This document shows positions 44,407 to 53,199 of a stretch of DNA of 64,000 nucleotides, piece by piece (position 1 is the first letter of the stretch; each line of letters opens with the position of its first letter). The translations under genes were made by a program, and so were the position numbers. Source of the stretch: Clostridium_AD sp036569345 (GTDB lineage: Bacteria > Bacillota > Clostridia > Clostridiales > Clostridiaceae); contig NZ_DATCQT010000134.1 of assembly GCF_036569345.1 (NCBI RefSeq), positions 17,397 through 81,396 on the forward strand. The letters run 5' to 3'. The notes beneath the pieces are model-generated. The model was not told the origin of the DNA. It was given only the letters and a program-made list of their open reading frames with translations, and did not search any database.

Positions 44407-44483
44407 TCTACGTTTTAAAACATTCTAATTATATTCTACATCGCCGGGTAAAATCTGATATTAAAAAATAATATTCTATTGGA

Positions 44484-44559
44484 TAGTGTATTAATAAAAG
44501 TGTATTATAATAGGTAAGATATAAATATATAAAAAAAGTGTTGTTATTAAGTGTATTAA
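44484..44559 (+). promoter_or_regulatory. Three AGTGTATTA sites upstream of the second LevR gene
   Basis: AGTGTATTAA at 44485, AAGTGTATTA at 44498 (running into a TATAAT box at 44506) and AAGTGTATTAA at 44549. The same core forms the tandem array before the first LevR gene and the sites near the sigma-54 promoter, so autoregulation and cross-regulation are plausible. Confidence 0.55.
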
Positions 44560-44611
44560 AATATCTAAACATAATAAAACACAATAATTTATTATAAATG
44601 AGGCGAAATAT

Positions 44612-47419
44612 ATGAAGAGGATTGAAAAGATATATAGCTATATGGTTGAACAATCTAAAGAACTTAATTTAGAAGATATTAAGTCAGGGAGAGGTTTTAG
44701 TGCTTCAGAGATAGCAAAAGCTCTATCTATGATGAGGAACAATGTAAGTCTTGAACTAAACAATCTACTTAGATTTGATAAGATAATAAAGATAAAAGGT
44801 AGGCCTGTCCTATTTTTGGATAGAGATGTCACAGAGAGACTTTTAGGATACAAGCTACAGCCTGGTCCCCTAGAATTAGAAAGTTTAAATCAACTTATAG
44901 TAGATGAAAATACTGAAGAGGTAGAAAAGAATCCTTTTGACAGTCTTATAGGTTATAATACCAGCCTAAGAACTCACATTGAGCAAGCGAAAGCAGCAGT
45001 ACTTTATCCACCTAATGGTCTTAATACACTTATAGTGGGGCCTACTGGAGTGGGTAAAACACTATTTGCAAATATGATGTATAAATATGCAATCTATGTT
45101 AAAAGATTAGACGCTAAGGCTCCTTTCGTACTATTTAATTGTGCAGACTACTATAATAATCCACAGCTTTTATTATCACATATGTTTGGTCATATAAAAG
45201 GTGCTTTTACAGGAGCAGATGTAGAAAAAGAAGGTCTTGTAGCAAAGGCTAATGGAGGTATACTATTCCTAGACGAAATTCATAGACTCCCACCTGAGGG
45301 CCAGGAAATGATTTTCTATTTTATAGATACCGGAAGCTATAATAAACTTGGTGAAACGGAAAGAAACAGAAAATCTACTGTACTTATTATAGGGGCAACC
45401 ACAGAAAACCCTGCATCATCACTCTTAAAAACATTTGTACGTAGAATTCCTATTGTTATATCTCTTCCATCACTAGAAGAACGACCTGGTAAGGATAAAT
45501 TAGATATAATGAAGTTTCTTTTAACAAATGAGGCGCATAGAGTAAATAAACCAATAAAGGTAGACTCGGAAGCTGTAAAGGCAATTATAGGGAGTGTCTC
45601 CTATGGAAATATTGGTCAGATGAAATCTAATATACAATTGGTGTGTGCTACTGGATTTCTAAACAGTATAAACAATAAAGATTTTATTGATATTGATTTC
45701 GAATCATTACCATCAGATATAAAAAATGGTTTATTCTCATTGGGTAGTAAGAAAATGGAGACAGAGGAGCTATCTAAATTCTTTGACAATCAGATGGTGG
45801 TGTTACCGCAGGGATATAAAGTCCTCTCAGAAGAGGATTCTTATGAGCCAACTTTTAATTTATATAAAATAATTGAAGATAAGGCTGCTATTTTAAAGGA
45901 TGAAGGTGCAGATGATGAATATATAAAGAAATTCATTACAACTGATATTAATATTCATCTTAAAAGTTTTTATAAAAAAAGCAAAAATAGCGCTCATGGC
46001 AGAGAAAAAATCCTTAAGTTAGTAAATGAAGATACCCTTCAATTTGCAGAGCAAGTAAGAGAGCTTGTTGAATCAGAGCTTAAAAGAAAGTTTAATGAAA
46101 GGTTTCTATATGCTTTTAGCCTTCACTTAAGTGCATTTTTAAAAAGAATAGAGAGCAGGCGTAGACTTCAATATACTAATATTAAAAATATAATTAATGA
46201 TAAACCTCAAGAATTTAATATATCACTTAAAATAAAAGACCTTATTGAGAAAAAATATAATATTATAGTACCGGAGATGGAAGTAATTTACCTAACACTT
46301 TTAATTAGTTCTATTCAAGAAGAACAAAACAATGAAAGAGTAGCCGTAATAGTTGCGCTACATGGTAGTAGCAGTGCGAGTTCTATGGTTAATGTAGCTA
46401 GAAATCTATTAGGCGAGGGAGTAGTTGAAAGCATAGATATGCCCCTTGATGTAGGACCGCAAAGGGTGCTTAAGGATATAATACAAAAGGTAAATGAAAT
46501 CGATATGGGCCGTGGAGTGCTTTTACTTGTAGATATGGGATCCTTAACAAGTTTTGATACTATAATAACGCTAAAAACAGGTATAAGAGTTAAGACTATT
46601 GATATGGCATCAACGGCCTTAGTACTTGAAGCTGTTAGAAAGGCTAACATGCTTGATATGGATTTAGATACTTTATATGATTCTTTAAAAGACTTTAAAG
46701 GATATGGGCTTTATAGTAAAGATTCTAAAAAAATAGAGCAAAGGAGTGAGGCTATAATAACCATTTGTTCTACAGGGGAGGGCACAGCAAAAAAACTTAA
46801 AGAACTGGTTCAGGATATTGTAATAAACATAACAAGAGATAAAATAATTATCATACCGATTGGAATAAAGAATTTAAAAGCCGACTTAGAAAATTTAGTG
46901 AATCAATACGCAATACTAGCCACTGTAGGGGTTATAGATCCTAAGATAGATGCTCCATTTATATCCATTGAGAATCTTATAGGAGGAGATGGTGAAAAAC
47001 GTCTCATGAATATCATACAAAAAAATAATATAACTATAGATAGGAAAGAACAGAATGTAGTGGTTAAAGAACTTTGTGAAGATAGTTTAAATGAGTTTTT
47101 AACATTTTTAAATCCTCATAAGATTATTAGTGTATTAATGGAATTTACGAGTGTATTAGAAAAAAAAATGAACAAAACTTTTAGTAATTCTTTTAAAATT
47201 AAATTAATGCTACATACTGGCTGTGCCTTAGAGAGAATGATTATAAATGAGACATTAACCTATAGTGGAGATAGAAGTCTTATATCTTCAGAGGTTTTGG
47301 AAAATGTTGAGGGAGCGGTGCTCAAATTTAAGGAGGCACTTAATATTAGCTTAACGGACAATGAAATAAGTTATATTTGTGAAATTCTTGCAGAGCAATG
47401 CAATGCTTTTGCTGAGTAG
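44612..47419 (+). CDS. levR: LevR-type sigma-54-dependent transcriptional activator (PRD, EIIA, EIIB domains), intact
   Basis: 935 residues. An HTH region (about 1-75) is followed by the AAA+ sigma-54 activator domain with Walker A GPTGVGKT (143-150), GAFTGA (197-202) and ILFLDEIHR. Then PRD1 (about 460-560, AFSLHLSAF), an EIIA-Man-like domain with VALHGSSSAS near 578, an EIIB-like segment with ICSTGEG near 718, and PRD2 with LHTGCALERM near 868. LevR proteins open sigma-54 promoters when PTS phosphorylation signals sugar availability. It is unbroken, unlike its paralogue at 24.6 kb. No sigma-54 promoter lies next to it, so its target may be the PTS operon 17 kb upstream or genes outside the window. 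Confidence 0.92.
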   Translation: MKRIEKIYSYMVEQSKELNLEDIKSGRGFSASEIAKALSMMRNNVSLELNNLLRFDKIIKIKGRPVLFLDRDVTERLLGYKLQPGPLELESLNQLIVDENTEEVEKNPFDSLIGYNTSLRTHIEQAKAAVLYPPNGLNTLIVGPTGVGKTLFANMMYKYAIYVKRLDAKAPFVLFNCADYYNNPQLLLSHMFGHIKGAFTGADVEKEGLVAKANGGILFLDEIHRLPPEGQEMIFYFIDTGSYNKLGETERNRKSTVLIIGATTENPASSLLKTFVRRIPIVISLPSLEERPGKDKLDIMKFLLTNEAHRVNKPIKVDSEAVKAIIGSVSYGNIGQMKSNIQLVCATGFLNSINNKDFIDIDFESLPSDIKNGLFSLGSKKMETEELSKFFDNQMVVLPQGYKVLSEEDSYEPTFNLYKIIEDKAAILKDEGADDEYIKKFITTDINIHLKSFYKKSKNSAHGREKILKLVNEDTLQFAEQVRELVESELKRKFNERFLYAFSLHLSAFLKRIESRRRLQYTNIKNIINDKPQEFNISLKIKDLIEKKYNIIVPEMEVIYLTLLISSIQEEQNNERVAVIVALHGSSSASSMVNVARNLLGEGVVESIDMPLDVGPQRVLKDIIQKVNEIDMGRGVLLLVDMGSLTSFDTIITLKTGIRVKTIDMASTALVLEAVRKANMLDMDLDTLYDSLKDFKGYGLYSKDSKKIEQRSEAIITICSTGEGTAKKLKELVQDIVINITRDKIIIIPIGIKNLKADLENLVNQYAILATVGVIDPKIDAPFISIENLIGGDGEKRLMNIIQKNNITIDRKEQNVVVKELCEDSLNEFLTFLNPHKIISVLMEFTSVLEKKMNKTFSNSFKIKLMLHTGCALERMIINETLTYSGDRSLISSEVLENVEGAVLKFKEALNISLTDNEISYICEILAEQCNAFAE

Positions 47420-47494
47420 TGCAATAGGCATTTTAGGATTTATGTAATGTGGAAATATATAAGGTATGTTATACTGGATAGAGAGGCGTAAAAT

Positions 47495-47530
47495 ATGATT
47501 TTTGAAAATATAAAAAGTATGAAAGATTAA
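47495..47530 (+). CDS. Possible 11-residue leader peptide
   Basis: GAGAGGCG precedes ATG 47495; the frame reads MIFENIKSMKD then TAA. A TATACT -10 box lies about 25 bases before it. It is either a leader ORF of the TerC gene 72 bases further on or chance. Confidence 0.25.
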   Translation: MIFENIKSMKD

Positions 47531-47601
47531 ACAAGCGTTAATACTAGATTTAAAATTGCCTTTGATTTCTTAACTTATACTAACGAAAGAAGTGAATACA
47601 A

Positions 47602-48306
47602 ATGGAAAGTTTAATGATTTTTATTGTAGGAATACTAAAAATCACCATACTTGATTTAACATTATCTGGTGATAATATTGGTATTATTGCACTAGCAACA
47701 AAAAATCTATCACCTAAGTATGCTAAAAAAGCAAGTTTGATTGGAATATCAGGAGCTATAGGACTACGAGTAATATTTGCTTGTCTCATTACTCTAATAA
47801 TGAATATACAGTGGTTACCAATTAAATTAGTTGGAGGGCTTATTTTAGTGAAAATTACATGGGACTTTATTAGACCTGAGTGTCAAGGAGAAGATTGTAA
47901 TATAAAAAAAGTGGATAGATTTTGGTCAGCCGTAGCTATAATAATTATTGCGGATATTAGCATGAGCCTTGATAATGTGCTTGCAATAGCTAGTGCAGCA
48001 GACGGTAATGTGCTATTAATTGTATTTGGTATTTTGATAAACATACCAATAATTTTCTTTGGAAGTCAATTTGTATCAAACTTAATGAAGAGGCACCCTA
48101 TTGTTATCTATATAGGTGGTGCAATATTAGCGCATACCTCTTTTAAAATGATACTTGAGGATAACTTAACTATAAATTATTTAGGACTTGCACCCATAGT
48201 TTCATTAATAATCCCATGGATCTTTGCTATTGGTATATTGGTCTATGGACATTCAGCAATAAAAAAAGAAGAAAAAGAAAAACCTGCTTTGGAAGGAAAT
48301 ACGTAA
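47602..48306 (+). CDS. TerC family (YjbE-type) integral membrane protein
   Basis: 234 residues with about seven helices. The TerC motifs are TLSGDNIGIIALATKNL (first Asp-containing helix) and ADISMSLDNVLAIASAADGN (second), whose acidic residues form the metal site. The YjbE/MeeY group is implicated in Mn2+ export and metalation of exported enzymes. No yybP-ykoY manganese riboswitch was found upstream. The ribosome binding site (GAAAGAAGTG) is weak. It ends in a hairpin embedded in ATT repeats, convergent with the AI-2E family gene. Confidence 0.88.
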   Translation: MESLMIFIVGILKITILDLTLSGDNIGIIALATKNLSPKYAKKASLIGISGAIGLRVIFACLITLIMNIQWLPIKLVGGLILVKITWDFIRPECQGEDCNIKKVDRFWSAVAIIIIADISMSLDNVLAIASAADGNVLLIVFGILINIPIIFFGSQFVSNLMKRHPIVIYIGGAILAHTSFKMILEDNLTINYLGLAPIVSLIIPWIFAIGILVYGHSAIKKEEKEKPALEGNT

Positions 48307-48319
48307 GTAATATACAATA

Positions 48320-49493
<1,174 letters not shown>

Positions 49494-49961
49494 TGTAATT
49501 CCTCCAATCAATAATTATATGTTAGTAATTAAAAAATTAATTTATTTTATTATATCATTCTTTTAACACTTTATTATATCCATTTATTATAATTAAATGC
49601 ATTAAAAGTTGAGGACAACTTCTGATTGCTAATTTGTGTTATAATATGTTATAATGAAATTATGTTTTGATTACTAATGTTACCTTTTGAGTAGTGATGC
49701 TGGTTTTTTATTTGTTTATATAAATAATAGATATAACGTTGAAATCTAACATATGTATTTACAATGACGGGAAAGGCAGCAGAGTATTTTATGTTGTCTA
49801 TTAATGTTTATAATTATATATATTAAATTTTCAAGTACTGTTGGTTAAAAAACAAATTATTATAAGGTCCAACCTAAATTTAACTTGAAATTATTATTGG
49901 TAACATGTGTATGCAAAAGAATAAACAGAATGGCTTTATAAGCCAAGAGGAGCGAATTATT
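49494..49961. promoter_or_regulatory. Long leader/promoter region of the L25 gene
   Basis: About 470 bases. Two TATAAT boxes lie near 49638 and 49649. An AAGTTGAGGACAACTT hairpin is at about 49607-49622. A possible small attenuator ends in GGTTTTTTATTTG at about 49692-49704. No gene was seen. Confidence 0.4.
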
Positions 49962-50579
49962 ATGGAAAAAGTTATTTTGAATGCATTTGAAAGAACTATA
50001 ACAAATAAAAAATTTAAAGAAGAAGGATTTATTGCAGGAGTAATGTATGGCGATGGTTCTACTGAAGCAACTTCAGTGAAGTTTGAATTAGTTGCTTTAA
50101 AAAAGATTCTAGGAAAACATGGTTCTAATGCGAAAGTAGTGGTTAAATATGGCGAGGATGAGAAAACTGGATTTATAAAAGAAATTCAAAGACATCCTGT
50201 ATCAGCAAAAATTACTCATATAGACGTGCAACTTGTTTCTAAAGATCATGAAATAAAAATGCAACTACATATTCTTTTCAAGGGTGAAGAAGGATTGCTT
50301 CCAAAACGACTTCTTTTACAAGTTCAAAAGGCTGACATAGATGTTTTTGGAAAGATGGCTTTAATGCCAGATGCAGTAAGTGTTGATATATCAGAAAAAG
50401 AATTTGGAGATACAATTACAATAAAGGATTTTGAAATAAACGAGGAAATAAAAATTACTGATGATGAAAATGAAGTTTATGCAACTATAACACAAATGAA
50501 GGAAGAGATAGAGGAAGAAACTGATGAAGAACCAGTTGCTGAAGAACCAGTTGCTGAAGAAACTGAAGTGAAGGAATAA
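49962..50579 (+). CDS. rplY: 50S ribosomal protein L25/general stress protein Ctc
   Basis: 205 residues from ATG 49962 (MEKVILNAFERT), preceded by GAGGAGCG; an upstream frame extension to 49905 lacks a ribosome binding site. The N-terminal L25 domain binds 5S rRNA (GFIKEIQRHPVSAKITHIDV), and the C-terminal TL5/Ctc beta domain runs through IKDFEINEEIKITDDENE to an acidic tail with two EEPVAEE repeats. Long Ctc-type L25 proteins are general stress proteins in Firmicutes. Long upstream region and own terminator: monocistronic. Confidence 0.92.
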   Translation: MEKVILNAFERTITNKKFKEEGFIAGVMYGDGSTEATSVKFELVALKKILGKHGSNAKVVVKYGEDEKTGFIKEIQRHPVSAKITHIDVQLVSKDHEIKMQLHILFKGEEGLLPKRLLLQVQKADIDVFGKMALMPDAVSVDISEKEFGDTITIKDFEINEEIKITDDENEVYATITQMKEEIEEETDEEPVAEEPVAEETEVKE

Positions 50580-50594
50580 TAAAATAAAAATCAT

Positions 50595-50642
50595 ATAAAC
50601 ATAAAAGGATGAACGAAAAAGTTCATCCTTTTATGTTTATAT
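50595..50642 (+). terminator. Rho-independent terminator
   Basis: A perfect 20-bp stem (ATAAACATAAAAGGATGAAC with its complement) and six-base loop end the L25 gene. Confidence 0.85.
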
Positions 50643-50666
50643 GGGCTCTAATTGGGAGGTTTAAAA

Positions 50667-50957
50667 ATGGCAAATATATTGAAATTCACAAAAAAACAAT
50701 TAGATAGAACACTAAAAGATTTCGTAAAAAAAGAAAAGATAGGTTCTAATGATATTGCTGAGTGGGTTAGACTAATAAATGATTTTATTTATGAATTTGG
50801 ACTAAAGTCTGAAGTTCACGAAGAAGAAAAACTATCTATAACAACTAACAAGGAAGAGCAAGTTGTTATAGAAAAAATGATGTATGTCTTAGAAGGTACA
50901 AAAACTTCTTTAAATTTTATTTTTGATGGTAATATTACTTATATAGAAGAAGATTAG
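50667..50957 (+). CDS. Small protein of unknown function
   Basis: 96 residues from ATG 50667 (MANILKFTKKQLDRTLKDFV) with GGGAGG upstream. Charged, with helix-forming KKEKIGSNDIAEWVRLINDFIYEF and a C-terminal strand pattern. No signal peptide or membrane segment and no family recognised. It sits between the L25 terminator and a bidirectional terminator, so it has its own transcript or comes from L25 readthrough. Confidence 0.65.
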   Translation: MANILKFTKKQLDRTLKDFVKKEKIGSNDIAEWVRLINDFIYEFGLKSEVHEEEKLSITTNKEEQVVIEKMMYVLEGTKTSLNFIFDGNITYIEED

Positions 50958-51002
50958 GCTAATTATTAAAAGTATTTCAGGAGAAATAATTTTTGAAAAC
51001 AA

Positions 51003-51040
51003 AAGGCATATCGTCCCTAATTGAGCTAGTGATATGCCTT
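51003..51040. terminator. Bidirectional terminator
   Basis: AAGGCATATC pairs with GATATGCCTT, between the plus-strand unknown gene and the minus-strand cotJ operon. Confidence 0.7.
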
Positions 51041-51095
51041 ATTAATTCTATTCTCTATGAATAAAATTAATTATGAATTGAACCATAGGGTTTCA

Positions 51096-51677
51096 TTACT
51101 TCATAGTAAATAGATGAGGTTCTTGTAAGTAATCTTGAACAATTCTAAGAGATTCACCAAACCTTTGATAATGAACAATTTCTCTTTCCCGTAGAAACTT
51201 TAAGGGTTCTATTACATCAGGATCATCAGCCATATTTATTAGATATTCATAAGTTGCCCTTGCTTTTTGCTCTGCAGCTAAGTTTTCAGTAAGGTCTACA
51301 ATTGGATCCCCTTTTGATTGAATGTATGAAGCATTCCATGGAACACCTGCTGAACTTACAGGGTATACTCCTCTACCATGGTCTACATAATAGCCAGCCA
51401 TGCCTCCTTTTTGAATTTCTTCAAGAGTAGCATTTTTCATTAATTGCCTAACCATAGCACCAACCATTTCTAAATGGGCCAATTCTTCCGTGCCGATATC
51501 ATTACATGTTGATATGGCTTGGGGAGTAATCATAGAAAACCTCTGACTTAGATATCTTAATGAAGCACCTAATTCACCATCGGGTCCACCATATTGAGTA
51601 ATAATGATTTTTGCCATTTCAGGGTTTGGGTTTTTAATTTTTATAGGATACTGTAAGAACTTATCGTATGTCCACAT
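51096..51677 (-). CDS. cotJC: Spore coat protein CotJC (manganese catalase family)
   Basis: 193 residues of the Mn-catalase ferritin-like fold: MWTYDKFLQYPIKIKNPNPE at the start, EELAHLEMVGAMVRQL with Glu/His metal ligands, and LREREIVHYQRFGESLRI with the second set. CotJC is a coat component made in the mother cell during sporulation and may detoxify peroxide. AAGGAGGG lies 10 bases before the ATG, 3 bases after the cotJB stop, the usual cotJABC order. Confidence 0.95.
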   Translation of the reverse strand: MWTYDKFLQYPIKIKNPNPEMAKIIITQYGGPDGELGASLRYLSQRFSMITPQAISTCNDIGTEELAHLEMVGAMVRQLMKNATLEEIQKGGMAGYYVDHGRGVYPVSSAGVPWNASYIQSKGDPIVDLTENLAAEQKARATYEYLINMADDPDVIEPLKFLREREIVHYQRFGESLRIVQDYLQEPHLFTMK

Positions 51678-51680
51678 AGA

Positions 51681-51959
51681 TTACATGCCCTCCTTATCTA
51701 GGTTAAAATTAGCATCATTTTCCCAAGGCCAGGGATTATTTATCCACTGCCACGGATAAGGGCTTAGAGAGTCGTGTTCAGATAACATTCCATAATTCAT
51801 CTCATAGCTTTCTTTTAATCCTTTAGATTCCATCACATAATAATTATACTTTGCAAGAGCCTCTTGATCCATTGGGTGAGTATTTAGATATAAAGCCAAG
51901 TCTTCTTTCATAAACTCTGATGCAACTATTAATTTTAAGAGTTCCATTTTATTCTTCAT
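51681..51959 (-). CDS. cotJB: Spore coat protein CotJB
   Basis: 92 residues from ATG 51959 (MKNKMELLKLIVASEFMKED), preceded by GGGGAGAG; a longer frame up to 52016 overlaps cotJA and lacks a site. Typical CotJB core: LYLNTHPMDQEALAKYNYY and the Pro/Trp-rich tail SPYPWQWINNPWPWEND. Its start overlaps the cotJA stop by 11 bases, indicating translational coupling. Required with CotJA and CotJC for coat assembly in spore formers. Confidence 0.93.
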   Translation of the reverse strand: MKNKMELLKLIVASEFMKEDLALYLNTHPMDQEALAKYNYYVMESKGLKESYEMNYGMLSEHDSLSPYPWQWINNPWPWENDANFNLDKEGM

Positions 51960-52206
51960 AAGCTCTCCCCTTTTTACCTGATTCGAGTGGACCATATTTT
52001 TTATTTTCTCCATCATATGGACTATAAAGTTCTGGGAAAACTGTTCCCCTTTTAAGCGCTTCTAAAGGCGCAAAAATTGCGCAAAGTTTTTGGTAGGGAA
52101 CATATGCAGCAGCTAACCTTACATTTTTTATTTCAGTTTCTTGTGGAATACAATTATTCATTGCTGAGTATTTTGCTGTTTTTTTTCTGGTTTCGTTCTG
52201 ATCCAA
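51949..52206 (-). CDS. cotJA: Spore coat associated protein CotJA
   Basis: 85 residues from a TTG start at 52206 with GGAGG upstream. The family segment is AAAYVPYQKLCAIFAPLEAL then KRGTVFPELYSPYDGEN. CotJA is expressed under the mother-cell sigma factors and helps deposit CotJC. First gene of cotJA-cotJB-cotJC. A TATACAAC element about 35 bases upstream could be part of a sigma-E-type promoter, but this is weak. Confidence 0.92.
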   Translation of the reverse strand: MDQNETRKKTAKYSAMNNCIPQETEIKNVRLAAAYVPYQKLCAIFAPLEALKRGTVFPELYSPYDGENKKYGPLESGKKGRAYEE

Positions 52207-52332
52207 TTTAAACCTCCATAAAATATTGTTGTATACGTATTATTATATTCAAAAGTTTGAAATAGTGATTATAATTTATAATTTGATTATTTATATTTAT
52301 AAAGATAAATTCCAAAGTAATTATGTAATAAA

Positions 52333-52368
52333 ATTCTTAAGGGAAGCCAATTGGCTTCCCTTAAGAAT
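52333..52368 (-). terminator. 36-bp perfect palindrome, terminator of the SASP-like gene
   Basis: ATTCTTAAGGGAAGCCAA pairs perfectly with its complement without a loop gap. On the minus strand it is followed by TTTTATTAC, 58 bases after the repetitive protein gene. Confidence 0.8.
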
Positions 52369-52425
52369 AATTAGATGATAGATATTTTTATTATTTAGTC
52401 TAAATAATATAGAAATCAGGGTTAA

Positions 52426-52824
52426 TTATTTAGTACCTTTATTAGCAGATGATTGATTGTTTAATTGTTTTGTTTCTGCTAAAGTAGAATCACTTGTGCT
52501 ACTAGCCATATCAGACATATTAGACATACTAGCATTTGTTACACCAGTAGCTTTATTTGCAGCCGATTGATTGTTTAATTTTTTTGTTTCTGCCAAAGTA
52601 GAATCACTAGTGCTACTAGACATATCAGACATATTAGTCATAGAACTTGCTGCACCAGCACCATTGTTTGAAGCTGATTGATTATTTAATTGTACTGTCT
52701 CTTGCAATGTAGCATCACTAGTACTGTTAGTCATCCCAGCGTTTGTTGAAGAAGATGAACCTCCATTTTTTGAAGCTGATTGATTGTTTAATTTTTTTGT
52801 TTCTTCTAAACTATTATTATTCAT
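52426..52824 (-). CDS. Repetitive Asn/Ser/Thr-rich protein, gamma-type SASP-like
   Basis: 132 residues from ATG 52824 (AAAGGAG upstream). Four repeats end in ETKKLNNQSASKNG, ETVQLNNQSASNNG, ETKKLNNQSAANKA and ETKQLNNQSSANKG; the spacers are Ser/Met/Asn/Thr-rich (MTNMSDMSSSTSDSTL). No Cys, Trp or aromatic residues; probably disordered. The Gln/Asn-rich repeats recall the gamma-type small acid-soluble spore protein SspE, an amino-acid store in Bacillus spores, though SspE is not generally known from clostridia. Its place beside the cotJ operon supports a spore role. A different function, for instance surface or coat filler, is possible. Confidence 0.6.
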   Translation of the reverse strand: MNNNSLEETKKLNNQSASKNGGSSSSTNAGMTNSTSDATLQETVQLNNQSASNNGAGAASSMTNMSDMSSSTSDSTLAETKKLNNQSAANKATGVTNASMSNMSDMASSTSDSTLAETKQLNNQSSANKGTK

Positions 52825-53032
52825 AATAAAAATCTCCTTTCTAATGTACAAATTACACTTTGTTTAACTAAGTGCATATGTAGTTTAACCATTTTTTTAT
52901 AAAATATTGCTGAAATAATTGGTAATTTATTTTGAATTTTTCAAAATTAAATTAAAAAAGTTATAAAAATATTTGAGCTTATTGAGACGAATACTTCAGA
53001 ATAAAGAGAAATTGTGAAGTTTTTAAGTTATA
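52825..53032. other. Intergenic region without visible gene
   Basis: AT-rich divergent spacer between the SASP-like gene and glpK. Apart from the glpK promoter at its right end, no gene or strong hairpin was seen. Confidence 0.5.
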
Positions 53033-53061
53033 TTGCAAAAACTCTAATAATCAGTTATACT
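53033..53061 (+). promoter_or_regulatory. glpK promoter
   Basis: TTGCAA (53033-53038) and TATACT (53056-53061) with a 17-base spacer. Confidence 0.6.
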
Positions 53062-53084
53062 AAATGAAATGATATATATTAAAT

Positions 53085-53144
53085 GGCAGAGAAATGAGCC
53101 GCATTATTATAAAGTATTATGCTTTATTATGATGTGGTTTTTTT
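53085..53144 (+). promoter_or_regulatory. glpK leader attenuator, probable GlpP antitermination site
   Basis: GGCAGAGAAATGAGCCGC is followed by a terminator hairpin (CCGCATTATTATAAAG / CTTTATTATGATGTGG) and eight T, all between the promoter and glpK. This layout is that of Firmicute glp leaders controlled by the RNA-binding antiterminator GlpP, which acts with glycerol-3-phosphate. Confidence 0.7.
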
Positions 53145-53155
53145 ATGTATCAATT

Positions 53156-53169
53156 TGTAAACGGTTAAT
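53156..53169 (+). promoter_or_regulatory. Possible CcpA cre site before glpK
   Basis: TGTAAACGGTTAAT matches the cre consensus TGWAANCGNTNWCA at most positions. It lies between the attenuator and the glpK start, fitting catabolite repression by roadblock. Confidence 0.45.
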
Positions 53170-53199
53170 AAGATTAATTTTAAAAAGGAGTTTTTTAAA

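Noticed and set aside
47430..47601. yybP-ykoY manganese riboswitch before the TerC gene
   Set aside because: The conserved GGGGAGTAG and other riboswitch cores are absent.
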